Shown here: piece after piece, positions 13,573 through 25,606 of the stretch
Layout of the letters: every line of letters starts with the position of its first letter
Numbering within the stretch: position 1 is the first letter of the stretch
Origin: Nemopilema nomurai
Taxonomy: Eukaryota > Cnidaria > Scyphozoa > Rhizostomeae > Rhizostomatidae
Reading direction: 5' to 3'
Assembly (NCBI GenBank): GCA_003864495.1
Contig: ML133365.1
Coordinates: 4,037,856-4,101,855, forward strand
DNA: 64,000 nucleotides
Notes under the pieces: generated by a model
Database searches by the model: none
Seen by the model: only the letters and a program-made list of their open reading frames with translations
Told to the model about the DNA's origin: nothing
Translations under genes and position numbers: made by a program

Positions 13573-16500
13573 ATGAAGGCCGTCTTCGTTCTTTCCTGGT
13601 TGAGCTGTTTTCTATGGCTACACTGTTACGCTGGTATGTAAACTCAATTTCTATGATAGTTCGTAATTCCAGAAACTTAGAATACTTTTGCTCACTTTGT
13701 TAACATCAATAATTAGATAATTACAATAAATATTCGCCATTGTTGAAAGTTCCTCTTGGCCATTAGCCTTGATCCTGGCTTTTACCTTCCTTTAAATAGA
13801 TGAATGCACTACGTATGTAGAAGAGGACAACTGGCAGAGAAGCGTAGCAAACATTCTGGATCCAAAGTCCCAAGCCTCGTTTTGCGACATCAACTTGAGG
13901 CCAAGATGGTACCGGTTCACGAGCAAGGCGGGCGGCACCATACCTGGAACATGTCCTCCAGTGTTTGCTTGTGGTTAGTAGGCCAACTCTCGAACTCTTG
14001 ATGCTTGAAAATAGAATTATGTCTCTCAAAGGTAATGTCTAAATGACATATTCAGTTACTGTAAAGCTTTCTGGACATGCCACGCAGAATTCTCTGACCA
14101 TGTTTGCTTCACGAATTCTATTTTGTCGCAATTTATTGCCTAAGATTGAATGCATTTCAGTACATTGTTTCCAGTGCCACGAAGAGCATTCATAAATACT
14201 TCCATGAATCGAGAAAGCGCATTGAGTAGAGAGAACATCAGAGGTTTTGTTTAGGACAGGCTTAAGTGATAAGGTTTCTTCGAAGCATTTGTTAGAAAGC
14301 GGTGTTAACACGGTCCGTTACCTCCAGGAACAACTGGGTCAACCTGGGCAAGAGGGACACTACCAACAACTGCGGGCACTGTTAAAAATCTGACGGCCTG
14401 CGTCAATGTTCAAGGGAACTGTTGCGCCTCTTCGTGGACAATCAGTGCCAAGAAATGCAGTGCAAAGACGGGGGAGTACTTTGTGTATTTCCTGCAGAGG
14501 CCCCCCGGTTGCATGTTTTATTGCGCAGGTAAAGTATTCCCCTCGGCACATACCACAGGAGCTGTGTCTATTTTTAAAGCTAAACTATTTTAAAGAGGTT
14601 TATATTGATGTACCATATACAGATGAAGCCAGTTTGTTGACATGAGCAACATGCGTGCATGAGAATATCAGTAGAGTGCCATTATTTGATTGGCTTATAT
14701 AATATGACTTGTCACGTGGCCGATTCGGGGTTCAGCGAGCAGAAGTGATTGGTACAAGGGGGTGGAGGTCACGTACCTTGGTATAGACACTAAGCCAATT
14801 AAGATTCAAGATCATCGCCATGAACAGGCTGAACGCTGGCTCCCCAACTCACTCGACTTTAAAAAGCGAAAATCTCGTAATTCCCAGTGAACTCAAGAGT
14901 TTCTAATTTTTACGAGTTTTTTGATGTCATTAACTTTAACTTGCTCCATATTCTTTGTAGGCACGGAAAAACCTTGCCCACCAAACTCAAACTCACCAAA
15001 TGGATTTACTCCTGGCTGCACAAGTTTGTATACATTAATTGATATATCCGTTGCAAATAGATTTAATCCTTTGTTACATTATCGGAGTCATGTTTCTTGC
15101 TTCATTACAGAATTTCCAGCTCCATGAAACGGACAGGATCAAGTTTAGCTGGGCATAAATAACAGTCGAGTTAAAAAGATGAGTTGTTTCAATGCAGTAA
15201 ACAGACAAAGGCAGCTTTACAGGTTATGTTGCAATTAAAAGTGAGAACCCGTTAAAGACAAAACAGGACCATTCTGAACTTTCTTATCTCTTGGCATGAT
15301 CTCGATGTCAGTTCAGCTCCCGATGGTGTAATGGTCACACCGTATGGTCTCACCTTTGCTTCACGTGTTTGCTTTGATGCAGACTTCTTGGAGTTGACTT
15401 ATGCGGGTAAATCATTCTGGAACAATTGAAGGGCTGCCAGCGTACTGTAAAGCTGACGTTTTCTTTATTATAGGAAATATCTTTACAACCAAAAGTGAAT
15501 TTAAAGAAAAAACTAATGACCGGCACTCTATACACGAAATTCTTTGTAAATGTGTACCAAATGGCGTGTTAAAATATTTGCTTTAGTAATGAATTCCTGC
15601 GTCATGGCCGCCTTCAGTTCTTTCTTTGACAGAATTTGTATCTATGAAAGGTGGAGGCTGACAACTTTGCAAATCAAACACTGTAACAAAAACCATTATC
15701 GACTGATTGTTTCTACCATTTGGTTTAAGTGAGTCGATGCCTCCCACTGGGTTCGCCTTGCCCCGTTATCCTGTTAATGCACATTTACTTGACTCCCTGG
15801 GTGCTTTTGTCTGATAGCCCTGTTTTCTGTCGTACCTGCCAAGTATATGGGTGTATGCTTCGTCTTTTCGTAGCCTTTATTCTTGTTGGTGCCCAAACCC
15901 TCTCCGTTCCTGGCTAGGTTGCTTAGATTAACCTAATTGGAACATGATTCTTCTTTGCTTTTTTCATTTGAGATCATTTTGAGATCATTCTCATTACTCT
16001 ACACAACAGTGTTCTGTTAAATGCCTCTTGTTCTTTGTTATCTCCATGGTCATGGTAAAAAGGTCAGCTTTTGTAGCAAGGTCATTACTTATTAGGCTCC
16101 TATAGTCCTGTACCGTTTATGTCTATGCACAGGGACAGTGTTTCTTAGTATCCTGTGTAGCCATACGCAGACTCCTCTTAGATAATCTTCTCTCTGCCTT
16201 CGTCGCAAAGTGCCTTGTCAGATTCGGCAATGAAATATAGACTACTTTCAATATAGAAAATCAAATATAGACTGCTAGTATAGAATGTGAAAGGGAAGTA
16301 ATATGCACTTGAAATTTTGTTATACATTACTTTTCAAATTCATTTCGTTCAATAGACACCCAAAGTGTTAAGTCAAAAGTGCTTCCCAATATCACATGTC
16401 ATGGTGTCTTTCTTTTGTGTTAGTGACTATTTAGCAATATTTTCTCGTTAGAGACCTTCCCGGGAGTCAGCAAAGGCCCTTCGATTTACCCGGCGGTAAA

Positions 16501-19500
16501 GAACAATCGAATAATGTTTTTGTGCGAATTCGCGAGCGAAGACCAGGAGCCTCATTCTGAATTTGAGGTGACATGGTACCAAGGCACTCCAGAAAGGAAA
16601 CTGAAGAAAATCGACATTCTAAAGGGCTCTGAAAGAGTGGCAACAATTCAGAATGCAAACAAGTACCCAAATGAGCCACTGTTCTACTTGGGAACCACAG
16701 TAATTTTGCTTACTTTTCTTTCTTCTTCATCTGTATCGACATTCAGTATTTTTGTCTCAAAGATGAGTTTCATAAAAAAGAGAGGATTGCTTGGGAGTTC
16801 ACAATACCAATCTTGTCATCATTTTTGAGTTGACAGCTTGAATTCGAATGGGCTGCATCTGAAAAGTGTTTGTCACTGACTGAGCACTTACATTTGTAAA
16901 CCAAATGGCTTTACTTAATGTGTATGCCGGTAAGAATGATTTTGTTCATCATTTTTCTATCACAGTTTTGCATTGTTTTTTTTAGATTTCATGCAAAGTA
17001 CGAACATGGTTCTCCTACTCAAAGAACAAGACTAGTGCGTATCACCAGAGCAACAGCTACTATGCTGGTATCACGGTAGATATATATGATAGTTCAAGAC
17101 GACACCTTGTGTATTTTGAAACAAGTAGGTCTATTTGATCTCAAATCTCCCAGTGAGATTCGGCATCGTATGCTCTTAATTTCAAATGTAAAACGAGGGA
17201 ATCGAAGAGTAGCAGCATAATCAACGTGTATAGTTTGAATGAGAGAATTTTCTCCTTTAACTTCAATGCAATGGCCACAAGCGAGAGAGCCACACTTATG
17301 CTCGCTTCGTTATCTATCAAGTCTGATAACTTTACTGACTGCCATCGTAGGTCGAGCCAAAACAATTGCAGTTTGATGTAAAGGAAGGGAAAGGGCCACT
17401 TAAATTAACGGTAAAAGCAACGGTGCCAATTGTGTGCGAGAAGAGTCCCCATGGTTGTCAAGTTCTGGTCGATCTGGGACAAGACAACTCACAGAATTTC
17501 CTGGATCTGTGTACACTGGTCTTCAAGACAGGTCCTGCGAACCAAACCAAGTCGGTTGAAGTGCGGGCCAAAACAGACTTTGTCAATGATGGGAATCGCA
17601 TAATGGTGCTGAAAGTGGATGTTCTGGAGCACATTGACCCTGTCGATTGGAATCAGCATAAGAGGGTTCCTGACATCAAGGTGACCATTTTGAGGAATGC
17701 ACAACATTGAATTATTCTTCACTGTTGCACTCTAATCAATACCTGAAATTCTACATTATTAGCAAAAACAATTCTTTTCTAACTAAGGCATACGTTTTTT
17801 AATTAGCTGTTAGTCTTAAATAAAGTTCCTACCGTTCTTGGAAGCGCCTTTGCATGTAACGAAAATGTGGATTCAGAAGCTTAAAAAGTTTACATGTATG
17901 TTGATATTAAGAAATGTTTAGTTACAAGGGACTAGAGTAGACTGGCCTTAGAATGACGCGTTAATACGCTATTTTTAGCCATGTGCAGTTTTTATCAGGA
18001 AGTGTTCAAAAAATTTCGTGTGAATATCACCATCTAAATTTCACTTCAATGAAAGCACATGACTGTCCCTAGCACGTGTCTCCTATTCTATTCTTTATTG
18101 GCGTTGATCCGTAAATTAGACATCCAGTTCTTATGAATGACGTTTTGCTTCCTTCAAGATCACTGCTGTAGATGCACCTACTGCCATATGCTCTACAACT
18201 GGAGATCCACATTTGAGAACATTCGATGGCCTGTCAGTATTATCAAACATTTCATACAGTAATTATGGTAGTAATACTACACTATATTAAAGTAAAGTAA
18301 AGTTTAAGTTAGTTTAAGTTAATGAAGTAAAGTTTTATATTAAAGTCAAGTTCTCCTTCAAGTTGCTAGACCAATAATCAAACGTCCCCTTAATACTGCA
18401 CTTGATGAGGCTAGGCTTATTAAGTGTGCCATATTCTAGCACACTAGAAAATTACAACCATTTAAATCAGGCCTTACTAATGCAGTTTTAGAAAACAGTA
18501 ATGCCTATTTGAATTGAAGAGAGAAGTGATTTGAATTATGACGTCTAAATAAGTCTCTACATTTTTGCATTACTTTGGGATAACTCTAAGCTACAAACAT
18601 ACAACCCTGCAGTCTTCAAATGAGTTCAAAAGGATCTTCGAATTACCAATTTGCCTTTACTCGATGGTACTGGCAATGAAGGTGAAATTTTTCTTTCAAA
18701 AAATTCATAGTATTTGGAAAGAAATCTTTCTTTGCAGTCTTAAGGAAAATGTGCGGTGTGGAACGCCAATTAAACCATCATAACCAGACGAAAGAATGTT
18801 GCCTGCAGTGAAGCATACATACCAACCCCATCCAATAAACTATTGACACACGTCTCTTTATCTTTTTCATAACAGGTGATGCTAGGCAAAAATGCATAAT
18901 ATAACAGAAAAAACATATGCACCACAAAGACAAGGAATCTGAACTTTAGACCATGGATTATTTCCAGCTTCTGGGCGCCTTCATGTTAACATTTCAAATA
19001 TCTTTTACTCCATAAACAATGGTAATTTGATAGTAAGAAGTAACTTAACTTAACTGAGCTGTTGCCCTTGCTAATGGCTGTTTTTTACCCTGCGCAGTGT
19101 TTACAATCACTACCAAGTTGGGGACTATCTACTTGTGAACAGTTCATGCCGCCGCTTTGAGGTAGTCTGATTCTCAGCTTATCCCTCGTTAGCTCAGAGA
19201 TACGCAACAGCCTCGTTCGTTATAACATTCACTTTTTCATTAACTCAAACATTCAACTTGAATCCAGGTTCATGTTCGTACTTGGAAGTGTGGCTCCGTT
19301 TCGTGCAATTGTGGGATTGCAGCAAGGGAAGGTGATGATGTCATAGTGGTAGACATGTGCCGGGACAAGATACCTAGAGCAAGGTTCGCCAGCACAACAG
19401 AGCCAGCTAAAGGGACTTCAGTTAGGAGGGACAACAATGGAAAAAGCTTTGTCGTGAGTAGAGTAATTACTTTCGAATTAATGCTGGATTAGTCTGACAC

Positions 19501-22500
19501 AATACCGTTCCAGCCAAAAATGTTTGCATGTGTTCATGGCAATTGGGAAGGGAATAAAATCACGATGATAGAGGCAAAATAATAGCATAATGAAGAAAGC
19601 AATATCTTTCCCAAAAGCTGAAGGAACAGCTGCCTTCATACTAGTGGCATTCCCAACTCCAGCATTCGTATATTCGTATGGTTTTCTTAATTCTCAAAGT
19701 ATGTCTTAAAAATGATTCATCGTTTGAAACCTGGCTTAACTGTCACATAGCCAGATGAATAATTTGCACTGTACGTAGCCTGCGCTGCTTTAGTCGGGTA
19801 TATCTGAAAGCGTAAACACTGCTTTTAGCTGTACATAAAGAGACGCCTTGTCATCTCTCTACCTTTTCAATTAGATATCATTCCCATCTGGTGCAAACGT
19901 CAGAATTGATACACATAAGTGGTTTGGCAACTGGTATTACGCGAATTTCAAGCTAGAGGTGCCCAGTGATGATTTCGAGTGCACCAAAGGACTATGTGGC
20001 ACATTTGATGGAAATCAAAATAACGATTTGATGGACAAGAATGGAAAAATCTGGACAGCCTATGGAAAGGGACGTACATCGCCTGCTTTCACCGAAAGCT
20101 GGAAGTAAGTTTGAACACTTAATTGCATTTAGGAAATCTTATGGAATCGGAAATGAAATTCAACAAATCACTATTCAATTACATTCAAAGTTGCGATTTA
20201 CAGACTAAAGTTTCCATGCACAAAACCAGACTAAGGCCAAAAGCAAGCTGGCCATAAGAGGTTATAATTTTTGTACTATAACCTTGTTATGGAGCCTATT
20301 GTCCAGAGCACTAAGTCATAGCTGAATATAATTATGGTCATTTTACGTGAAATACCCGTCTTCTTACCTAGAATACCCGTTGGGGACAGTCTATTTTATT
20401 ACAAAGGCGACAAAAAGAAGTGCACAGCAACGAGAGCCAAGTATTATTGTACATGTCAAGAGCAACGAGGTCAAAGGCCACAGGTCAACTGCGGATTCAC
20501 ATCTACTGTCAACAAGCCGAAATATGTCCAGGGAACGCGAGGTTGGAAAGACCTGAATTTCCCTGGTGGAAAGCATTGCGGGAAGCGCAAAAGAAGATCT
20601 ACAAGTGAAGATGAGATAGTCCTCCCAGATGACAACGAGCTTGTTGAATACGTCTATGATCCGGAGCCGATGAAGAACATCTCCATACCTGATTTTCCAA
20701 CGGCATCTGGATGGTCCGCCCTCAAGGTGGAGAAGTTGTGTAAGAAAGGAATCTACCTTTCAGATCCAGGATTGATCTGCAGAGGCATAACGGGATTCGA
20801 TATTCAAGCATTTGTCAATATGTGCATCGAAGACATCAGGGTAAGTGCTTAGAGGTATCTATTGTTGACAAAACACAAGACAATGTATGTATGTATGTAT
20901 GTATGTGTGTATGTATGTATGTGTGTATGTATGTATGTATGTATGTATTTAGTATGAATCATATCTTTAATGTACATAACAGGTCCAAGTAAAATACTTG
21001 TTTTCAATATGAGACAATAGCATATGACAATAGCCTAACGGCATCAACAGTGAAATGAAGTTGTGAAGCTGCGCTTGGCAGATAAAGTTGCAGATAAATA
21101 TTCTGGACGGCTGCATCACTCGTACACAAAGGCAATCACCTGATCTTAATTTTTCGTTACCTACTGTAAACCATATGCTCCTTTCAACCATATTTGCGAA
21201 GACAAACAAACCATTGTGTGGTATGCGAATGTGGTGGTCAGTGGCACAGAGAGGGGGGGGACAGGGGGGGGGCAATTATGATGAAATTATGATGAAAATT
21301 GTTTCAACTTGAAATTTTTTTCACATACATGAAAAATTTACGGATTCATCTTTTAAGCTGAGTTTCCCTGAGTTTCGCAAAATTGTACTTATTGACGAGA
21401 AGGAGCCCTAATAAAATTTGGTAACCCATATAATATTGTTGTAATCTATGGCCAGTTCAACTGAGTCATGCTTGCATTTAGAATCGTTGCATAAAATTAT
21501 ATAAAAAGCGTAGTTCTATGTGATTTTCTTCATTTTAGATTTTAACATTGTGTAGCTCATTAGAAAAAAATAACCAGAGTTGAAGGAGCACATTTTGAAT
21601 TCCATTTTAATCAGCTAAAAGGGTGTGGTCAAGAGCGTATTTAAATCGCTTATCTTTAGAATTAATGATTTTATTACATTTTAGGATATTTTATTCATAT
21701 TCTATAACGTGCAGAAATGTTTGGAAATAATGGGCGTCTCTCATTCTAAAAAGGGCGTGGTCCCAAATTTTGTTTGGATCCGGCTCCAGGGCCCCGACCG
21801 GGGCTTTGCCCCAGGGCCCCGACCGGGGCTTTGCCCAGGCCCCGACCGGGGCTTTGCCCCAGGGCCCCGACCGGGGCTTTGCCCCAGGGCCCCGACCGGG
21901 GCTTTGCCCCAGGGCCCCGACCGGGGCTTTGCCCCAGGGCCCAAGCCGCCTCTCGGCGGGCCTGGTGGTGGTTACTGCAGTATAGCATGAATGTGGTAGT
22001 CCTTTACTTATCAACTCTGTTCACAAGTTGCTATTTCATTTGATATGCACTTGCAAAATGTGTCATTTTTTTCGTACAAACAGATCACGGACAACACAAG
22101 TTTCATCCACTCTGCGACTCGCGCAATGCAAGATGCTTGCGAAGAGTATATCCTCAAAGACTTGAGTTTCTGGAAGCCAAACCCAGCCTTGAACAACACC
22201 CTCAGTCCCCCAGAAAACATTGGAAACACACTCTGTCCCAACCTGTGTAGCGGTAATGGCAAATGTGTCAACGTTGAATGTGTTTGCGACACGGGCTACA
22301 TCTCAGCTGATTGCTCAATCGAAGCAAATAAAGGGCCGACTGTCGAGTCCATCATTGCACACGGTCTATGTGACGTCAGAAAAGGGACCGGTTGTCTTAA
22401 GATCAGGGTGGATGGGTTCGATTTTCTTGATACACAAAATCTCTCTTGCCACATAAATGTAGTAAAGGTGAGGATTTATCGGAAAATTTCCATACTTGTA

Positions 22501-24484
22501 AAATAAGGATTTAACATCAAATGACTTGCAAATTTTCCTTGTTTAAGCCAATTCCTAAGCCAGCAGTAAAATTGCAGGTAAGAAAAAATTGGACTTTGTG
22601 GTTTTAAGTGGATTTCTAAACAATCAAACTTCTCGGCTTACTGTAGGGTCCCCTTTGCGCGCGTGCTACAACAATGATGTCATTTTGCAGATTTCCGATC
22701 AGCACTTCAACGCCACAAACAACTCATTCGTAGTCAGAGGGATGTTGCTCAGCTTTCGCGAGGTCATGTGCGAGTTGAAGGCGCACCATGTGGTGGTCCA
22801 TGGCCCGAAAGCTGGTCCAGTTGGCGTGCCTTACGCTGGGTACAAAGTGCGCGTTTCGAACGACGGAGTCAAGTACAGTGATCGCTCGGCCCTTTATGTT
22901 GTACACGACGGGAATTGCATGGACTGTAGACCATTAACCGGCATATGCAGAATCAAGGTATTTTCAAAAACGATTCTGGGATCATAAATTGCACGATTAT
23001 TTGTGAGAACACTCTATACAAATGTTCTTGGTCCTTTGCGAAGGGAAAATCACTCTAGAAGAATCTCGTACATCTTTTGTGAAAATCCTATTATTTTGCC
23101 GAAAAATCCCTAGTAGTCATATTGGTTCGTAGAAACCTCGGACGCTATTTGCAAGAGTGAATTGCCCCTCGGTCCTTTGCGGGGTGTATTGCAGTTTGGC
23201 AGTTGTTGCAAATACTCGTTTGACGTATTACGATGAACACTCAATCGGCAGAAAGTAATGTTACCCTCTTTGTGGGCTCGACAGTGCAGCATAGAAAGAG
23301 TTGTGCGCCCTCACAGTGAGCTTTTCGTGATGCTGCAAACAGCTCCCTGCACGATCTCGCCTGAAGAGCACAACAAATTCACACAGATTAAACGCTCAAA
23401 GGAGAATCGAATATATGACATATTTTACAATAATTGTATCTTCTATCGTTGCATGTGAATCTATTTCCCTATCAGTAAATGGCATTGAGCTCTAAAACTT
23501 TGACCTCTAAAATATTTCGAAAAATAATTTACTTCATGCTTTCTTCGGCTCCTTTGAAAATCTTTGAAAATTTACTTCATGCTTTCTAAAAACAGGAAAG
23601 AAAAATCAGCCTTTACTTGATTCATTGCGAATAGCAAGTGGAACCATTTTTCGCAAATACTATCATTATCTACGTTATAAAAATACTACAAGTATTATAC
23701 ATTTGATTCAGTTAGTTGTCTTAGACTAGAAGTATCACCCTCTTTTGAAAATTTCTTTACAGCCAGGGTCATGCTTCATAAATGGCTACTGCTTCAAGCG
23801 TGGAGAAAACAACCCTTGGAAAGCTTGTTCTCAGTGCTTGCCTGATCAAAATCAGACAAAATTTTCGGAAGGTAAATTGCTAATGTCTATTTAAATAACG
23901 CTTTTGTTGCAGAAGCATGGAACGAATGTTGTTTTGATTGCCAATTTTCAAAAAAAGTAAGCTAGTGAGCATGCATTCCGTATGCATCGAAAGGGCCAAC
24001 GCAAACAAAGTCGAAGGGAAAATGAGCCTTGGGCACCAAAAGCATGGCACAAACATTGGCCCAAACATTGACACAAATGGATCAACTACAAGGCGATAAT
24101 AATCACATTGTCTATCATGCATTGTTGTATTTATTTGCAGTTAAGCATGGCAGTTGCGGCCCAACAACAAAGCCAAAAATAACAACTGAAGTAAAAACAA
24201 CTGAATTTCAAGCCAGTAAACCAACAACAAAGATGACAGACGAAAATCGAAAGTCAAAAGGAAAAGTTTCTGGCGATGAAGGCGGGAGCAACACGGTAAT
24301 CATAATCGTGTGTACATTAGTGGGAGTTGCGCTTCTTGCGGGTTTAATCGTTTTGAAAATCGTCAAATCGAAAAGCAGGCAGTCTAAGGGTCAGCCAGTT
24401 CCAGACGTGGCCACTCCCGGCCTTGGGCACAAACACTATGACGCGAAGACGTTCGTCAACGAGTCCTTCGATCCTCAAGTCTGA
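13573..24484 (+). CDS. D8C-VWD-EGF type I membrane protein, copy 2 (complete)
   Basis: Exons: 13573-13633, 13800-13973, 14328-14528, 14961-15023, 16452-16699, 16986-17075, 17351-17680, 18159-18232, 19098-19161, 19268-19453, 19875-20104, 20372-20840, 22084-22467, 22691-22957, 23763-23871, 24141-24484. They sum to 3,294 nt, 1,097 residues. The first exon encodes only the signal peptide ([20 protein letters not shown]). D8C covers residues 21-145, an unassigned region 146-389, VWD about 390-574 ([27 protein letters not shown]), an EGF-like module near 755-785, a Cys-rich module 948-983, a Thr/Lys-rich stalk, a membrane helix about 1035-1058 and a basic cytoplasmic tail. A furin-like KRKRR stretch sits at 645-649, absent from copy 1. 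D8C is shared with uromodulin, GP2, OIT3 and VWDE-like proteins. Secretory route and single membrane pass are read from sequence; the biological role is not known. Confidence 0.92.
20883..20948. repeat. ATGT microsatellite
   Basis: About 16 tetranucleotide steps of ATGT with two GTGT interruptions, 40 bp inside the intron that follows the 20372-20840 exon of VWD copy 2. Likely length-variable; no function suggested. Confidence 0.95.
21787..21942. repeat. GC-rich self-complementary 25-bp array
   Basis: Six copies of GACCGGGGCTTTGCCCC starting at 21796, 21821, 21844, 21869, 21894 and 21919 (period 25, once 23). GGGGC-TTT-GCCCC and GCCCC-GACC-GGGGC alternate along the array, so each arm can pair with the arm on either side. 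It sits in an AT-rich intron of VWD copy 2 and is followed by another short GC hairpin (CCGCCTCTCGGCGGGCC, 21947-21963). Several reading frames are open through it on both strands simply because the unit lacks stop codons; I do not treat these as genes. Confidence 0.95.
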
Positions 24485-24824
24485 TCGGAAGAGAAGGAGA
24501 GCAGCAACAGCAACGACAACAACAACATTCTAATTCATTGCGATTACATCCTAGACATTATGGTTTGCAGGCCTTACCTTAGATTGGACGAAATTGAGAA
24601 ATTATTTTTGGATTAAGTCGCAAAACATTATTGTTAATACTGCAAATTGATCTTGTAAATTTGATTGAAGGGCCTCTCTAGAAAACTCCAGTTGATCCCC
24701 TTTCCTGGTAAGACAGCTGATTATCAAGTCACTCTACCTCCTTACTTTGAACATGGTTCCACGCCTGTAAGTGTCCAACAATTGCACCCATAAGTTAGGG
24801 ACATTTGCGTAATATCAATGAGGA

Positions 24825-24830
24825 AATAAA
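24825..24830 (+). terminator. Polyadenylation signal of VWD copy 2
   Basis: AATAAA about 340 bp after the stop codon, the first canonical hexamer on this strand downstream of the gene. Cleavage would be expected shortly after it. Confidence 0.55.
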
Positions 24831-25606
24831 GACCTATTTTACAACTAATTGAACACTGTATATTATCTGTTTGTTCTTAACAATTAAGAATTTTCAAACA
24901 TCTTAACTTAATCACTGTCTCTAGGATATATCAATTATACAAAAAGGCAAGAAATTCTAGCTTGAGAGTCCCTTTATGGCCAAAGTTATATAATTTGATT
25001 ATATAAAAATATGAACTTGTAAATCTTGAGTCTACTGGCGGGTCGTGTTACTATGTTATAATACAGCAAAACACTCGAAAGATGAACGATTTCTTTTCGC
25101 TTAATTGCATTGCAGGTTTCAAATGTTAAACCCTTGATGTGTAAGATCACCTGACCAACAACTAACACTAGGCTCAAACTCTACCTTACAATGCCACTCC
25201 CATTTTCCACCATCGCAGTGCCTACAGGGCCCGAAAAGCGAGTATGAATGGACAACGATATTTATTTAAAAGAGAATGACAACAGAAATTGGCCATAAAT
25301 AAACCTGTGCTCATAATAAATCGCTATTCTAGATTTGCAAGTTAAACTATTATATTACATCTCTTTCGTAAGTACAGATTATAACAACATCAGGTTCCTG
25401 TACAAAGCTGTATTAGGACTACACCTGCTGATATCATGCACGACAAATATGAAACAAAAATCAGAAGTTCCTGGTCACGTCTCATACAGAAAACTTAAAG
25501 TTTTGCCATCAGTTGAGGAAGTAAGTTCGTTTGAGGACCTCCCCTCAGTGACCTTCTGAGGGCCTCTAAGGGTAGTCGATCAAAGGGCCTAGTAACCAAA
25601 TTGTCC
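24831..25606. other. Convergent spacer between VWD copy 2 and WDR35
   Basis: Holds the two facing 3' ends. On the minus strand an AATAAA (plus-strand TTTATT at 25261-25266) lies about 340 bp beyond the WDR35 stop and is a candidate polyadenylation signal. Nothing else is recognised. Confidence 0.5.

Noticed and set aside
13491..13703. 70-codon plus-strand frame over the start of VWD copy 2
   Set aside because: It is in the wrong frame; the ATG at 13573 in another frame gives a classic signal peptide and a phase-1 donor that joins the D8C exon.
15318..15390. tRNA-like stretch with TGGTGTAATGGTCA
   Set aside because: It resembles an A box, but there is no B box (GGTTCGANTCC) and no cloverleaf can be closed.
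21691..22043. Overlapping open frames rich in Gly, Pro and Arg on both strands
   Set aside because: They arise only because the 25-bp GC-rich unit lacks stop codons; they read as simple repeats in every frame and lie in an intron.
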